The notes beneath the pieces are model-generated. The model was not told the origin of the DNA. It searched no databases and saw only the letters and a list, made by a program, of their open reading frames with translations. A stretch of DNA of 64,000 nt from Streptomyces roseifaciens (lineage in GTDB: Bacteria > Actinomycetota > Actinomycetes > Streptomycetales > Streptomycetaceae), in assembly GCF_001445655.1 (NCBI RefSeq), contig NZ_LNBE01000004.1:620001-684000 (forward strand), read 5' to 3'. Both the position numbers and the translations under genes were made by a program. Below are positions 32,383-41,221 of the stretch, one piece after another (within the stretch, counting starts at the first letter, position 1; the number at the start of each line of letters is the position of its first letter).

Positions 32383-33444
32383 TCACTTCCCGGCGTGGAT
32401 CTGCTCGATGAGGGAGGTGAGGACGGTGTCGGTGCGGGGGCCGAAGTTCAGCAGCACGCCGTCGTCCACGGAGGCGACGCGGCGGTCCAGCCCGGCCGGC
32501 GTCTGCCCGACGCCGGGGATCTTCACCAGCCCGTCCACGCCGCCGACGGACGCGAGCCCCTTGCTCATCACGAGGATGACGTCGGGCGCGGCCTTGGCGA
32601 GGGCCTCGCTCGTGATGGGCGTGAAGTCCTTCTTCAGGCCGGACTCCTTGCCCGCGTCCACGCCGCCCGCGGCCTCGATGAGCGAGTCCGCGCCGGACCC
32701 GGCCCCGCCGAGGAGGTAGACGGAGGCCGAGCCGCGCAGGTAGAGGAAGGCGACGCGCGGCTTCTTCCCGCTGTTCCCGCCGCTGTTCGGGATGGCCTTC
32801 TCCGCCTTCTCCAGGCGCTGCCGGGTACGGCGGTCGAGCTCGTCCCCGGCGGCCGGGACGCCGAGGGCGGCGGCCACCTTGCCGATGCGCGGGCCGACGT
32901 CTTCGAGCTTCTTGGCCGGGTCGAGGACGACGAGGGGGACCCCGGCGGCGCGGATCTGGCCGATGGCTTCCGCGGGCCCGGTCGTGGTCTCCGCCAGGAC
33001 GAGCGTGGGCTTCAGCGAGAGCACGCTCTCCGCGGAGACGTCGTGGGCGCGGGTGACCACGGGCAGCTTCGCCGCCTGCTCGAAGGTGGCGGTGATGTCG
33101 CGGGCGACGACCCGGTCGCCGAGGCCGAGGCTGAAGACGATTTCTGAGAGCGCTCCGGTGAGCGGAACGATCCGGTCCGTGCTGCGGACGGTGACGTCGT
33201 GGCCGTCCGCGGACCTTACGGTGGCGGGCAGTTGGGCCTTAGGCGTGCCGGAGAGTGGCTCGATACGGTCGGCCGCCGGTGCCTTGGCTGCTGCCTTGGA
33301 CGCCCCTGAGCTGCTCGAACTGCCCGAGGAGCCACAGCCGGTGAGGGCCAGGGCGGCCAAAGTGAGCCAAGTGAGCAGTGCGGCGCATATGCCGGTGCGG
33401 CGTGGGGTAGGTATCGCGGGGCCCGCCGACTGCCGTTGAAGCAC
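32383..33444 (-). CDS. hmuT: Heme-binding lipoprotein HmuT
   Basis: A 353-residue substrate-binding lipoprotein starting at GTG 33444. The signal peptide ends in lipobox LALTGC. A Ser/Ala-rich linker leads to the binding domain: RIVPLTGALSEIVFSLGLGD, DVSAESVLSLKPTLVLAET, EDVGPRIGKVAAALGVP, FLYLRGSASVYLLGGAGSGAD. The absence of siderophore-pocket motifs and linkage to hmuUV and htaA identify it as a hemin binder. Heme-ligand residues cannot be assigned with confidence by eye. It is divergent from htaA across a near-perfect iron box. Confidence 0.93.
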   Translation of the reverse strand: MLQRQSAGPAIPTPRRTGICAALLTWLTLAALALTGCGSSGSSSSSGASKAAAKAPAADRIEPLSGTPKAQLPATVRSADGHDVTVRSTDRIVPLTGALSEIVFSLGLGDRVVARDITATFEQAAKLPVVTRAHDVSAESVLSLKPTLVLAETTTGPAEAIGQIRAAGVPLVVLDPAKKLEDVGPRIGKVAAALGVPAAGDELDRRTRQRLEKAEKAIPNSGGNSGKKPRVAFLYLRGSASVYLLGGAGSGADSLIEAAGGVDAGKESGLKKDFTPITSEALAKAAPDVILVMSKGLASVGGVDGLVKIPGVGQTPAGLDRRVASVDDGVLLNFGPRTDTVLTSLIEQIHAGK

Positions 33445-33494
33445 GGTTCTGCCTTTCGCTCCGGCCGGGGGTTTCCGACCTGATGGGACATAGC

Positions 33495-33513
33495 TTAGGT
33501 TAGCCTTACCTAA
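33495..33513. promoter_or_regulatory. Near-perfect iron box between hmuT and htaA
   Basis: TTAGGTTAGCCTTACCTAA matches the iron-box consensus at nearly every position. It sits 51 bases from hmuT and 69 bases from the first htaA gene, which diverge, so one DmdR1/IdeR site probably represses both transcripts when iron is plentiful. Confidence 0.92.
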
Positions 33514-33564
33514 GTCGCTATGGCGTGATGTCTCGCGATGTCTGCCGTCCCGCGCTGTCCCACC

Positions 33565-33581
33565 CGAAAGGGGCCCTTTCG
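33565..33581 (+). promoter_or_regulatory. Inverted repeat covering the first htaA ribosome-binding site
   Basis: CGAAAGGG and CCCTTTCG flank a single G directly before ATG 33582. The Shine-Dalgarno sequence AAAGGGG lies in the left arm. In RNA a 6-bp stem with a five-base loop could partly hide it. Confidence 0.4.
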
Positions 33582-35066
33582 ATGCTGCCGCCGCCCAGAC
33601 CCGCCCGCGCCCCGGTCGTCGCCCTGCTGGCGGCGGTGCTGGCGGGGTTGGTGCCGGGGGTGGGGCCGGGGGCGGTCGCGTCCGCGGCGCCCGCGGCACC
33701 GGCGGCGCCCGCGGACGGGAACGCCGGCGGTGCGCGGACGGTCTCCGGCGGGCGGCTCGACTGGGGCGTCAAGTCCTCCTTCCAGGGCTACGTCACCGGG
33801 CCCATCGCCCAGGGGCGCTGGGACCTGCAGGGCGGCGCCGCCACCATCGGCGGCAGCCGGTTCCGCTTCCACTCCGCCAAGGGCGGCTACGAGGCGGGGA
33901 GCGGGGCCTTCGAAGCCGGCTTCTCGGGCGGCGTGCACTTCACGGGCCACAAGAAGCCCGACGGCTCGTACGAACTCGACCTCACCATCAGCCGCCCCAC
34001 CGTCCGCATCAAGGACGGGAGCGGCACGCTCTACGCCGACATGACCAGCAAGGCCAAGGGCACGGGCGAGGTCACACAGGCGGCGCAAGTGCCGCTGGCC
34101 GCGCTCGATCTGAAGGGCGTGAACATGCGGGGCGCGACGACGGCCGTGACGCTGGCCAACGTCCCCGCCACGCTCACGGCCGACGGCGCGAAGGCCTTCG
34201 CGGGCTACTACACGGCGGGCACGGCGCTGGACCCGGTCGCGCTGTCGGCGGACGTCCTGGCCGCGGCGAGCCCCGCGCCCGGCGGAGCACCGTCCTCCGG
34301 CGCGCCCGAGCCGGAGAAGAAGGACGCGCCCAAGGGCGAGTTCACCGGCGCGGCCGTCGACTGGGGCGTACGCCGCACCTTCCGCGAATACGTCACCGGA
34401 TCCATCGCCCAGGGCTCCTGGAAGCTGAGCGACGGCGCCCAGGACGGCGGAGCGCTCTTCCGCTTCCCGGACGGCAAGGGCACCTACGACGCGGAGGCGC
34501 ACACGCTCGACGCCGCGTTCACCGGCACGGTCCGCTTCACCGGCAAGCACCTCGACCTCGCCCTGAGCGCGGTCAAGGTGACGGCGAAGGACGGCAAGGG
34601 GACGCTCGCCGCCGACGTGAGCGGCGGCGGCGGAGAGCAGCGGAAAAACGTTCCTCTCGTCACCTTCGACGCCGCCGGCCTCAAGGAGAAGGACGGCCTC
34701 GCCGCGGTCACCGAGGCCCCGGCCAAACTCACCGCCGACGGCGCGAAGGCCTTCGGCGGCATGTACCAGGAGGGCGCGGAGATGGACCCCGTCTCCCTCG
34801 CCGTCCCCCTCGACACGAAGGCGAAGCTGCCGCCGCTGCCGGACCTGGGCAAGGCGCCGGCGCCTGCGGCGAGCGCCGCCCAAGAGGCGGATTCCGGCCG
34901 CAAAGTGTCCGCAAACAGTGCAACCGATACCTCATCCGACTCGTCCTTCCCGGTGCTCCCGGTCGTCGCTGGGGGCGCGGGAGTCCTGGCCGTGGCCGCC
35001 GCCGCGCTCGTGGTGCTGCGCAAGCGCCGCGCTGCGGCGGCGGGCCGGCCCGCCGCCGAGGACTGA
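33582..35066 (+). CDS. htaA: HtaA-domain heme-binding surface protein (two domains, membrane anchored)
   Basis: A 494-residue exported protein. After the signal peptide come two HtaA domains (about residues 50-215 and 260-425), each opening with a DWGV(K/R)xxFxxYVTGxIAQG block that carries the conserved Tyr, and containing the FTG(H/K) strand and YY/MYQEG late motif. HtaA domains bind hemin and hemoglobin in Corynebacterium diphtheriae. A Ser/Asp-rich spacer precedes a C-terminal membrane helix (VLPVVAGGAGVLAVAAAALV) and RKRR stop-transfer. No sortase motif is seen, so it is membrane anchored. It would pass heme to HmuT. Confidence 0.9.
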   Translation: MLPPPRPARAPVVALLAAVLAGLVPGVGPGAVASAAPAAPAAPADGNAGGARTVSGGRLDWGVKSSFQGYVTGPIAQGRWDLQGGAATIGGSRFRFHSAKGGYEAGSGAFEAGFSGGVHFTGHKKPDGSYELDLTISRPTVRIKDGSGTLYADMTSKAKGTGEVTQAAQVPLAALDLKGVNMRGATTAVTLANVPATLTADGAKAFAGYYTAGTALDPVALSADVLAAASPAPGGAPSSGAPEPEKKDAPKGEFTGAAVDWGVRRTFREYVTGSIAQGSWKLSDGAQDGGALFRFPDGKGTYDAEAHTLDAAFTGTVRFTGKHLDLALSAVKVTAKDGKGTLAADVSGGGGEQRKNVPLVTFDAAGLKEKDGLAAVTEAPAKLTADGAKAFGGMYQEGAEMDPVSLAVPLDTKAKLPPLPDLGKAPAPAASAAQEADSGRKVSANSATDTSSDSSFPVLPVVAGGAGVLAVAAAALVVLRKRRAAAAGRPAAED

Positions 35067-35080
35067 CGCCCCACCGACTC

Positions 35081-35123
35081 CGCGCCGGCCGCGGCGCACC
35101 CCTCACGCGGCGCGGCCGGCGCG
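35081..35123 (+). terminator. Hairpin between the two htaA genes
   Basis: CGCGCCGGCCGCG (35081-35093) and CGCGGCCGGCGCG (35111-35123) form a perfect 13-bp stem with a 17-base loop. It may terminate or attenuate transcription, which would let the second htaA gene be expressed at a different level. Confidence 0.6.
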
Positions 35124-35176
35124 GGCCCTTATCCCACTGACACCAGCGTTTTCCTACCCATAGGAGACAACCGACC

Positions 35177-36913
35177 ATGACAGTCCCTGCACGCCGCCGC
35201 TCTCTCGCCCTCGCGGCCGCCGTCGCCACGGCCGCCGCTCTGGGCGCCACCGCGCTGACCGTCCCGGCGGCCCATGCGGCGGACGGCCCGCCCGCCAAGT
35301 CCGGGCTCAAGGACGGCACGCTGGAGTGGGGGTTCAAGGAATCGTTCCGTCAGTACGTCGAGACCGGTTTCGGTGACGGCAAGATCGAGGTGACCGACGG
35401 GACGCAGCGCACCGGCGACGGCCCCTTCACCTTCGTCGACGGCCAGGGCTCGTACGACTCCTCCTCACAGGCGGTCAGCACCACGTTCAAGGGCGGCGTG
35501 CACTTCCTCGGGCATGCCAAGGACGGCAAGTATGAACTGGACCTCAAGTTCACAGATCTGAAGCTGGTGTCGTCCGACGGCAAGGGCGGGCGCATCACCG
35601 CCGATGTCACGGCGGGCGGCGGAAAGCCCCAGGAAGACGTCCCGATCGCCTCGCTGGACCTGGAGAAGGCGAAGAAGAACGAGGCGGGCGGCGCGCTCAC
35701 CCTCGCCGAGATACCCACGAAGCTGACCGAGGAGGGCGCGAAGGTCTTCTCGTACAAGAACCGCTCCTTCTACAAGGCGGGCGCCGCCCTCGACCCCGCG
35801 AAGCTCGTGGCGAAGACGGTTGCCGCAGTGCCGAACCCGCCCGCGGGCGGCGACACGTCGGGTGGAGCGTCCAACGGGACGGCCGGCAGTGGCGCGTCGG
35901 CCGGCACGACGGGCGGCACGTCCGGCAGTGCCTCGGCTGGGAACACTGGCGGCACGGCGGGCACGACCGGCGGCGGTGCGTCGGCCGGGGCCTCCGGTGG
36001 TGCGTCGAGCGGGACCTCGGGCGAGCAGACCGGCCAGACGTCGGGCGGGACTTCGGCCGGCTCGACCAGTGGCACGTCCGGGGAGAACTCCGCCAAGGAC
36101 AAGGTCTACGACGGCAGGCTCGACTGGGGCGTTAAGAAGTCCTTCCGCGACTACATCACCGACGGGTACGCCAAGGGCAAGATCGAGCTCTCGGGTGACG
36201 TCGCGAAGAAGGGCGACGGCTACCGGTTCGCGAAGGGACGCGGCACTTACAACGAGGCCGCCGCCAAGCTGGACGCCACCTTCAACGGGCAACTGCACTT
36301 CACCGGCGACCAGGGCAAGTTGGACCTCAGGTTCAGCAACCTCAAGGTCAAGGCGTCGGGTACCACCGGCACACTCAGTGCGGATGTCGCCACCAAGGAC
36401 GGTGAGACGACGACCAAGAAGAACGACGTGCCGCTCGCGGACCTGACGCTTTCCGCGGACGCCCTCAAGGTCAAGGACGGGGTCGTCTCCCTGTTCGCCG
36501 TCCCTGCGAAGCTGACCGAGGAGGGCGTGAAGGTCTTCTCGCACGGCGAACGCGCCTTCTACAAGAAGGGTGCCGAGCTCGACCCCGTCTCGCTCGCCGT
36601 CACCGTCGACGAGAAGGCCAAGCTGCCCGAGGACTCGGCCGACACCGGCTCCGGCACGGGCTCCGGTTCCGGGAGCAGCACGGGAGGCAGCGGCTCGGCG
36701 TCGGGCACCGGCGGCGCCGGCACGACCGGCGGGGCCGCCGCAACCACCGGCGGCGGCTCCACCGGCGGCAGCCTCAACACCGCCTCCCTCGCCAGCACTG
36801 GCGCCAGCACCCCCACCGCCCCCCTCCTCGGCGCAGCCGGAGCGCTCGTGCTTGCGGGGAGCGGGGCCGTGTTCGCCGCTCGCCGGCGCGGCCGCGGCGC
36901 GGCGCAGGTCTGA
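35177..36913 (+). CDS. HtaA-domain heme-binding protein with LAxTG sortase signal
   Basis: A 578-residue secreted protein: signal peptide (MTVPARRRSLALAAAVATAA, cleaved near AHA-AD), an HtaA domain (about 45-215), a 90-residue Gly/Ser/Thr-rich linker, a second HtaA domain (about 312-475), a second low-complexity linker, then LASTG at residues 538-542, a hydrophobic stretch and RRRGRG. LAxTG is the motif of class E sortases in Streptomyces, so this protein is probably covalently attached to peptidoglycan. GGAG lies ten bases before ATG 35177. With the membrane-anchored first HtaA protein it suggests an outer-to-inner heme relay. Confidence 0.9.
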   Translation: MTVPARRRSLALAAAVATAAALGATALTVPAAHAADGPPAKSGLKDGTLEWGFKESFRQYVETGFGDGKIEVTDGTQRTGDGPFTFVDGQGSYDSSSQAVSTTFKGGVHFLGHAKDGKYELDLKFTDLKLVSSDGKGGRITADVTAGGGKPQEDVPIASLDLEKAKKNEAGGALTLAEIPTKLTEEGAKVFSYKNRSFYKAGAALDPAKLVAKTVAAVPNPPAGGDTSGGASNGTAGSGASAGTTGGTSGSASAGNTGGTAGTTGGGASAGASGGASSGTSGEQTGQTSGGTSAGSTSGTSGENSAKDKVYDGRLDWGVKKSFRDYITDGYAKGKIELSGDVAKKGDGYRFAKGRGTYNEAAAKLDATFNGQLHFTGDQGKLDLRFSNLKVKASGTTGTLSADVATKDGETTTKKNDVPLADLTLSADALKVKDGVVSLFAVPAKLTEEGVKVFSHGERAFYKKGAELDPVSLAVTVDEKAKLPEDSADTGSGTGSGSGSSTGGSGSASGTGGAGTTGGAAATTGGGSTGGSLNTASLASTGASTPTAPLLGAAGALVLAGSGAVFAARRRGRGAAQV

Positions 36914-36932
36914 TTCCCGGCGCCCCGCATAC

Positions 36933-36972
36933 CGGCGCCCCCCGCCTCCACAGGCCCCGGCGGGGGGCGCCG
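36933..36972. terminator. Bidirectional terminator between htaA2 and hmuO
   Basis: CGGCGCCCCCCGCC (36933-36946) and GGCGGGGGGCGCCG (36959-36972) form a perfect 14-bp stem with a 12-base loop, in the 70-base convergent gap. Confidence 0.85.
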
Positions 36973-36983
36973 TCGCGCGTGGG

Positions 36984-37646
36984 TCACGCGCTCAGCGGGA
37001 ACTCCCGGCCCAGCGCCTGGAAGACCGCCGTGTTCAGCGCGAACGCGCGCTTGCACTCGTCGATGACGCGCTGCTTCTCCAGGTCGTCCACGGGCAGGGC
37101 GTCGAGCAGCTCGCGGTACTCGCGCTTGAAGGCGGCCGGGTTGGCTATGGCCTCGAAGACGTAGAAGCGGACGCCGTCCCCCTTGCGGGCGAAGCCCCAG
37201 GTCTTCTCGGCGGTGCCGCGGATGATCTGGCCGCCTGAGAGGTCGCCCAGGTAGCGCGTGTAGTGGTGGGCGACGTAGCCCGCGGGCCAGTCGCGGGCGC
37301 ACTCCTCGATGCGGGCCGCGTACTGCGCGGTCGCGGGGAGGGGCTGCAGGCCGCTGCGCCAGTCCGGGCCGCCCAGGTGGGCCAGGTCGCGCTCCAGCTC
37401 GGCGGTGCGGGCCAGCTCGGGGCGGATGAAGGGCCCGGCGACGGGGTCGTCCGCGAGGCCCGGGGAGGCCGCTTCCAGGGCGCGGTAGACGAACCAGAGC
37501 TGCTCGGTGTAGCGCCGGTAGGCGTCGACGCCGAGGTGGCCGCCGAGCATGTCGCTCATGAACGACGAGTTCTCCGCTTCCGTGTGCTGCTCGTGCGAGG
37601 CCGTGCGGATGAGCGTGGAGAACGGCGTGGTGGCGGGCGCGTCCAA
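36984..37646 (-). CDS. hmuO: Heme oxygenase (biliverdin-producing)
   Basis: A 220-residue all-helical enzyme homologous to HmuO of corynebacteria. The proximal heme ligand is His21 in HEQHTEAENSSFM. The distal helix carries YLGDLSGGQIIRG, whose glycines bend over the heme. Length and the C-terminal FALNTAVFQ segment are normal. It opens heme to biliverdin, CO and Fe2+, completing the path from HtaA and HmuTUV. It stands alone on the minus strand with a clear iron box about 55 bases upstream. Confidence 0.95.
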   Translation of the reverse strand: MDAPATTPFSTLIRTASHEQHTEAENSSFMSDMLGGHLGVDAYRRYTEQLWFVYRALEAASPGLADDPVAGPFIRPELARTAELERDLAHLGGPDWRSGLQPLPATAQYAARIEECARDWPAGYVAHHYTRYLGDLSGGQIIRGTAEKTWGFARKGDGVRFYVFEAIANPAAFKREYRELLDALPVDDLEKQRVIDECKRAFALNTAVFQALGREFPLSA

Positions 37647-37699
37647 GGCGGACCTCCGGGTGACCGAGGGGACGGGCGTGGCGTCAGGAAGCCATTGTC

Positions 37700-37718
37700 G
37701 CTACTTAGGCTTACCTAA
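37700..37718 (-). promoter_or_regulatory. Iron box upstream of hmuO
   Basis: TTAGGCTTACCTAA (37705-37718) matches the last 14 positions of the iron-box consensus, allowing the variable N, and the palindrome ACTTAGG-CTTA-CCTAAGT surrounds it. The first five consensus positions are poorly conserved. Iron repression of hmuO is expected. Confidence 0.82.
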
Positions 37719-37781
37719 GTCAATGACTTCCCGACGTCCCGTCGGTAAAAACGTTAGCGCCCGGACGGCCGCCCCGCAGGG

Positions 37782-38639
37782 TTACGGGAGAGTGAGGATC
37801 TCCGCACCCGTGTCCGTCACCACCAGCGTGTGCTCGAACTGCGCCGTCCGCTTCCGGTCCTTGGTGACGACCGTCCAGCCGTCCTCCCACATGTCGTACT
37901 CGTACGTCCCGAGCGTCAGCATCGGCTCGATCGTGAACGTCATACCGGGCTGGATCAGGGTGTCGTGGTGCGGGCTGTCGTAGTGGGGGACGATCAGGCC
38001 GGAGTGGAACGAGGAATTGATGCCGTGGCCCGTGAAGTCGCGCACGACGCCGTAGCCGAAGCGCTTGGCGTACGACTCGATCACCCGGCCGATGACGTTG
38101 ATCCGGCGCCCGGGCTTGACCGCCTTGATCGCGCGGTTGAGCGCCTCGCGCGTCCGCTCGACGAGCAGGCGCGACTCCTCGTCCACGGCGCCGCACAGGT
38201 AGGTGGCGTTGTTGTCGCCGTGCACGCCGCCGATGAACGCCGTCACGTCGAGGTTCACGATGTCGCCGTCGCGCAGGACGGTCGAGTCGGGGATGCCGTG
38301 GCAGATGACCTCGTTGACGGAGGCGCACAGCGACTTCGGGAAGCCGCGGTAGCCGAGCGTCGAGGGGTAGGCGCCGTGGTCGCACATGTACTCGTGCGCG
38401 ACGCGGTCCAGCTCGTCCGTGGTCACGCCCGGGGCGATCAGCTTGGCCGCCTCCTCCATCGCCTGCGCGGCGATGCGGCCCGCGACGCGCATCCGCTCGA
38501 TCGTCCCCTCGTCCTGGATCTCCGGGCCGGAGTACGGGGCGGGGGAGTCCTTCCCGACGTACTCGGGCCGCGGGATGGAGGCGGGGACGGGGCGGGTGGG
38601 GGACAGGGTCCCCGGGGTGAGAAGCGACTGGCCAGACAT
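37782..38639 (-). CDS. map: Methionine aminopeptidase, type I
   Basis: A 285-residue enzyme that removes initiator methionine from nascent proteins. The metal ligands are all visible: Asp in [14 protein letters not shown] (two Asp), His in [11 protein letters not shown], Glu in FTIEPM and Glu in QFEHTLVV. The substrate-pocket segment [11 protein letters not shown] is present. The first 40 residues ([20 protein letters not shown]) are a linker-like extension typical of actinobacterial MetAP paralogues, possibly for ribosome contact. It is monocistronic. Confidence 0.96.
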   Translation of the reverse strand: MSGQSLLTPGTLSPTRPVPASIPRPEYVGKDSPAPYSGPEIQDEGTIERMRVAGRIAAQAMEEAAKLIAPGVTTDELDRVAHEYMCDHGAYPSTLGYRGFPKSLCASVNEVICHGIPDSTVLRDGDIVNLDVTAFIGGVHGDNNATYLCGAVDEESRLLVERTREALNRAIKAVKPGRRINVIGRVIESYAKRFGYGVVRDFTGHGINSSFHSGLIVPHYDSPHHDTLIQPGMTFTIEPMLTLGTYEYDMWEDGWTVVTKDRKRTAQFEHTLVVTDTGAEILTLP

Positions 38640-38707
38640 GTCAGCGAGTGTAGCCAGGGCTCATCGGGGACCATGTGGGCGAGACGACGGATGTGAGGGA
38701 GGTCCCG

Positions 38708-38950
38708 ATGCCACTGTTCAGGAAGCGCGCGGACGGCAAGCCGGGCGAGTGGTACTACTGCCTGAAGCACGGGACGGTCGAGGAGGGCCCGGAGTGCCGG
38801 GCCGCCGACCGGCTGGGTCCGTACGGGACCCGCGAGGAGGCGTCGCACGCGATGGAGACCGCGCGCGAGCGGAACGAGGAATGGCGGCAGGACCCGCGCT
38901 GGAACGACGACGTCGACGATGCCGCGGGCGGCGGCGCCAAGGGGGAGTGA
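38708..38950 (+). CDS. Small conserved hypothetical protein (SPOR-like)
   Basis: An 80-residue soluble protein starting at ATG 38708 behind GGGAGG. It reads MPLFRKRADGKPGEWYYCLK, then HGTVEEGPECRAADRLGPYG, TREEASHAMETARERNEEW. The W-Y-Y-C strand and the late LGPYGTREEA helix give an SPOR-like alpha/beta outline, and actinomycete homologues are annotated that way or as hypothetical. Two cysteines flank the loop. The acidic C-terminal tail ends DDAAGGGAKGE. Function is unknown. Confidence 0.78.
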   Translation: MPLFRKRADGKPGEWYYCLKHGTVEEGPECRAADRLGPYGTREEASHAMETARERNEEWRQDPRWNDDVDDAAGGGAKGE

Positions 38951-38959
38951 GCGAGCCGG

Positions 38960-38984
38960 TCCCGGGGCGTCCGACGCCCCGGGA
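38960..38984. terminator. Bidirectional terminator
   Basis: TCCCGGGGCG and CGCCCCGGGA pair perfectly around a five-base loop (TCCGA), midway in the 49-base gap between convergent genes. Confidence 0.85.
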
Positions 38985-38999
38985 ACCGCACCGCGGCCG

Positions 39000-40328
39000 C
39001 TAGGCCGCCTCGGCCACCGCCTCCGCCGCCTTCTGCTTCCGCATCCGCACCGCGTGCTCGTCCGTCCGCTGGTCGTAGGCCATCAGCTTCGGCAGCGACA
39101 GCGCCAGCAGGCCCACGGACGCCACGCACGCCAGACCGCCCGCCCACACGGACGCGCGGACGCCCGTCAGGGACGCCATGCCGCCCGCCCGTACCTGGCC
39201 CAGCTGCGGGCCCACCGAGTACGAGAGCATCTCGATGCCGGCCAGGCGGCCCCGCAGCGCGTCCGGGATCGTCTGGTCCCAGATCGCCGAACGGAACAGG
39301 CCGCTCACCATGTCGCAGCCGCCCGCCACGGCCAGGAACAGCAGCACCAGCCACACGTTCCCCAGCCAGCCCGCGACGGCCATCGCAGCGCCCCAGCCCA
39401 GGGCCGCGTAGACCACCATCCGGCCGTGCCGGTGCACCCGCGACGCCCAGCCGCTGGTCAGGCTCACCGTCAGGGAGCCCACCGCGCCCGCCGCGTACAT
39501 CAGGCCCAGCGCCCACGGCGCGTCCAGGTCGTCGGCCAGGAACGGGAAGATCGCGGTCGGGAAGGCGAACAGCATCGCCGCCATGTCGATCGCGTACGTG
39601 CCGAGCAGGTCCTTGCGGCTCCACGCGTAGCGCGCGCCCTCCAGGATCCCGCGCAGCGACGGCTTCTCCGCCTCGTGCGAGGCGGGGGAGGGGGCCAGCC
39701 CGAGCAGCAGCAGCGCGGAGACCGCGTACGAGACGACGTCCAGCGCGTACGCCCACTGCAGGCCCGCATAGGCGGTGATCACACCGGCCAGCGACGGGCC
39801 GACGATGGCGCCGATCTGCCAGCGGATCGAGTTCAGCGCGACAGCCGCCGGCAGCTGCTCGTGCGCGACGATGCGCGGCACGATCGCCTGCATCGCCGGC
39901 CGCTGGAGCCCGCTCAGCGCGCTGACCAGACCCGCCACCACGTACAGCGGCCAGATCATCGGGTGCGGCAGGAGGGTGTTGAGCAGCAGCAGAGCGGAGA
40001 GGACGCCGAGACCGGCCTCCGTCCACAGGATCAGCTTCCGCCGGTCGAGCGCGTCGGCGAGCGCCCCGCCGTACAGGCCGAATACCACCAGCGGAACCAG
40101 CTCCACCGCCCCGACCGCACCCACCGCGAGCGCGGAGCCGGTCAGCTCCTTCAGCTGCAGGGGCACCGCGATGAAGGTCAGGCACGTACCGAAGACCGTG
40201 ACCAGACCCGCCACCCACATGCGGCGGAAGTCACGGGAGGCGCGCCACGGCGTCAGATCGGGCAGCAGGGCGCGGAGCCGTCCGGAGGCGGGCGCGGGGG
40301 AAGAGGGAGGGGGGTCTTGCGCAGTCAC
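39000..40328 (-). CDS. MFS exporter of the EntS/MFS_3 type
   Basis: A 442-residue, 12-helix transporter. It has RDFRRMWVAGLVTVFGTCLT at the first helix, GLYGGALADALDRRKLIL as motif A, and GLQRPAMQAIVPRIVAHEQL followed by NSIRWQIGAIVGPSLAGVI, which are typical of the EntS-like MFS_3 family. E. coli EntS exports enterobactin, and many actinomycete members export siderophores or antibiotics, so a link to the nearby iron genes is possible. No iron box was found upstream, which argues against direct co-regulation. Confidence 0.88.
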   Translation of the reverse strand: MTAQDPPPSSPAPASGRLRALLPDLTPWRASRDFRRMWVAGLVTVFGTCLTFIAVPLQLKELTGSALAVGAVGAVELVPLVVFGLYGGALADALDRRKLILWTEAGLGVLSALLLLNTLLPHPMIWPLYVVAGLVSALSGLQRPAMQAIVPRIVAHEQLPAAVALNSIRWQIGAIVGPSLAGVITAYAGLQWAYALDVVSYAVSALLLLGLAPSPASHEAEKPSLRGILEGARYAWSRKDLLGTYAIDMAAMLFAFPTAIFPFLADDLDAPWALGLMYAAGAVGSLTVSLTSGWASRVHRHGRMVVYAALGWGAAMAVAGWLGNVWLVLLFLAVAGGCDMVSGLFRSAIWDQTIPDALRGRLAGIEMLSYSVGPQLGQVRAGGMASLTGVRASVWAGGLACVASVGLLALSLPKLMAYDQRTDEHAVRMRKQKAAEAVAEAA

Positions 40329-40410
40329 GGGAGACCATGGTCCATAAGCGGAAGATCAGGAGCAAACGCTTTTTCGAATGCGGACTTCCATCTTCAGCTT
40401 CTGCTCGGGC

Positions 40411-41055
40411 CTACCAGCGCGGCGGAGGCGGCGCGGTCAGCTGGTCCGCCAGCCGCGCCAGCCGGTCACGGAACCGCCGCCGGCCGCCGCGCGGCGCGGG
40501 CAGCCCGTTCTCCCCGGCCGCCGCGCTGACCAGATGCTGCACCGTGTCCAGATCGAGCTCCGTCGTCGTCGAGACACACGACGTGGGCGGCGGCACGGGC
40601 ACGGCCAGCCGGTCGTGCGCGAGCGCCGACATCTCGGAGCCCGCGTCCTCCGGGGCCCCGTCCAGCGACAGCACGGTCGCCCCGCCCCGGCGGGCGTCGT
40701 GCACCCGCTCCAGCAACCCCTCACCCGGTTCGTCCGCCGTCACCACCAGCAGCGTCTCGCCCCGGCGCGCCGCCTCCAGCCGCCCGAGCCCGACCGACAG
40801 ATGGGCCGGGACGCCCGCCGGAACCCGGTGCCGCACGAGCGTCGGCGACAGCTCCGGCAGCCCCGACCAGGCGGCCTCGTCATCCAGATGCGCCGCCAAG
40901 TGCCACGGCTCGTACGCCTCGGTCCCCACCAGCAGCAACCCCCCGTGCCGCCGCGCCACCGACGCGCGCAACGCCCCGGCGAACCGGCGCGTGTCCTGCA
41001 ACCACTCGGTCCCGGCCAGCACTTCGCGCAACAGCGCGACCCGTACGGCGTCCAT
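40411..41055 (-). CDS. Conserved hypothetical protein with SIS-like C-terminal fold
   Basis: A 214-residue protein starting at ATG 41055 (MDAVRVALLREVLAGTEWLQ). The order RHGGLLLVGTEAYEPWHLAA, ETLLVVTADEPGEGLLERV, ATVLSLDGAPEDAGSEMSAL, AHDRLAVPVP resembles the alternating strands of a sugar isomerase (SIS) domain. Substrate-binding Ser/Thr residues of true SIS enzymes are not obvious. A basic Pro-rich tail ends the protein. No ribosome-binding site is clear, and an upstream in-frame start at 41112 would add 19 residues. Role unknown. Confidence 0.65.
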   Translation of the reverse strand: MDAVRVALLREVLAGTEWLQDTRRFAGALRASVARRHGGLLLVGTEAYEPWHLAAHLDDEAAWSGLPELSPTLVRHRVPAGVPAHLSVGLGRLEAARRGETLLVVTADEPGEGLLERVHDARRGGATVLSLDGAPEDAGSEMSALAHDRLAVPVPPPTSCVSTTTELDLDTVQHLVSAAAGENGLPAPRGGRRRFRDRLARLADQLTAPPPPRW

Positions 41056-41221
41056 ACGTCCGCATGGTTCCGGAAGTTGTCGATCGGATGGGGAAGTTAC
41101 GGGGGTTCTCACCCATATGGGCGGAGGCTCGTCCGGCTGCGGGTTGGTCGGGGCCCGGGAATCAACCGGCCTCGGGCGTAGGGCGGCGGATAAGTGGGCC
41201 GGGACGGGGGCCGGGTGCCTC

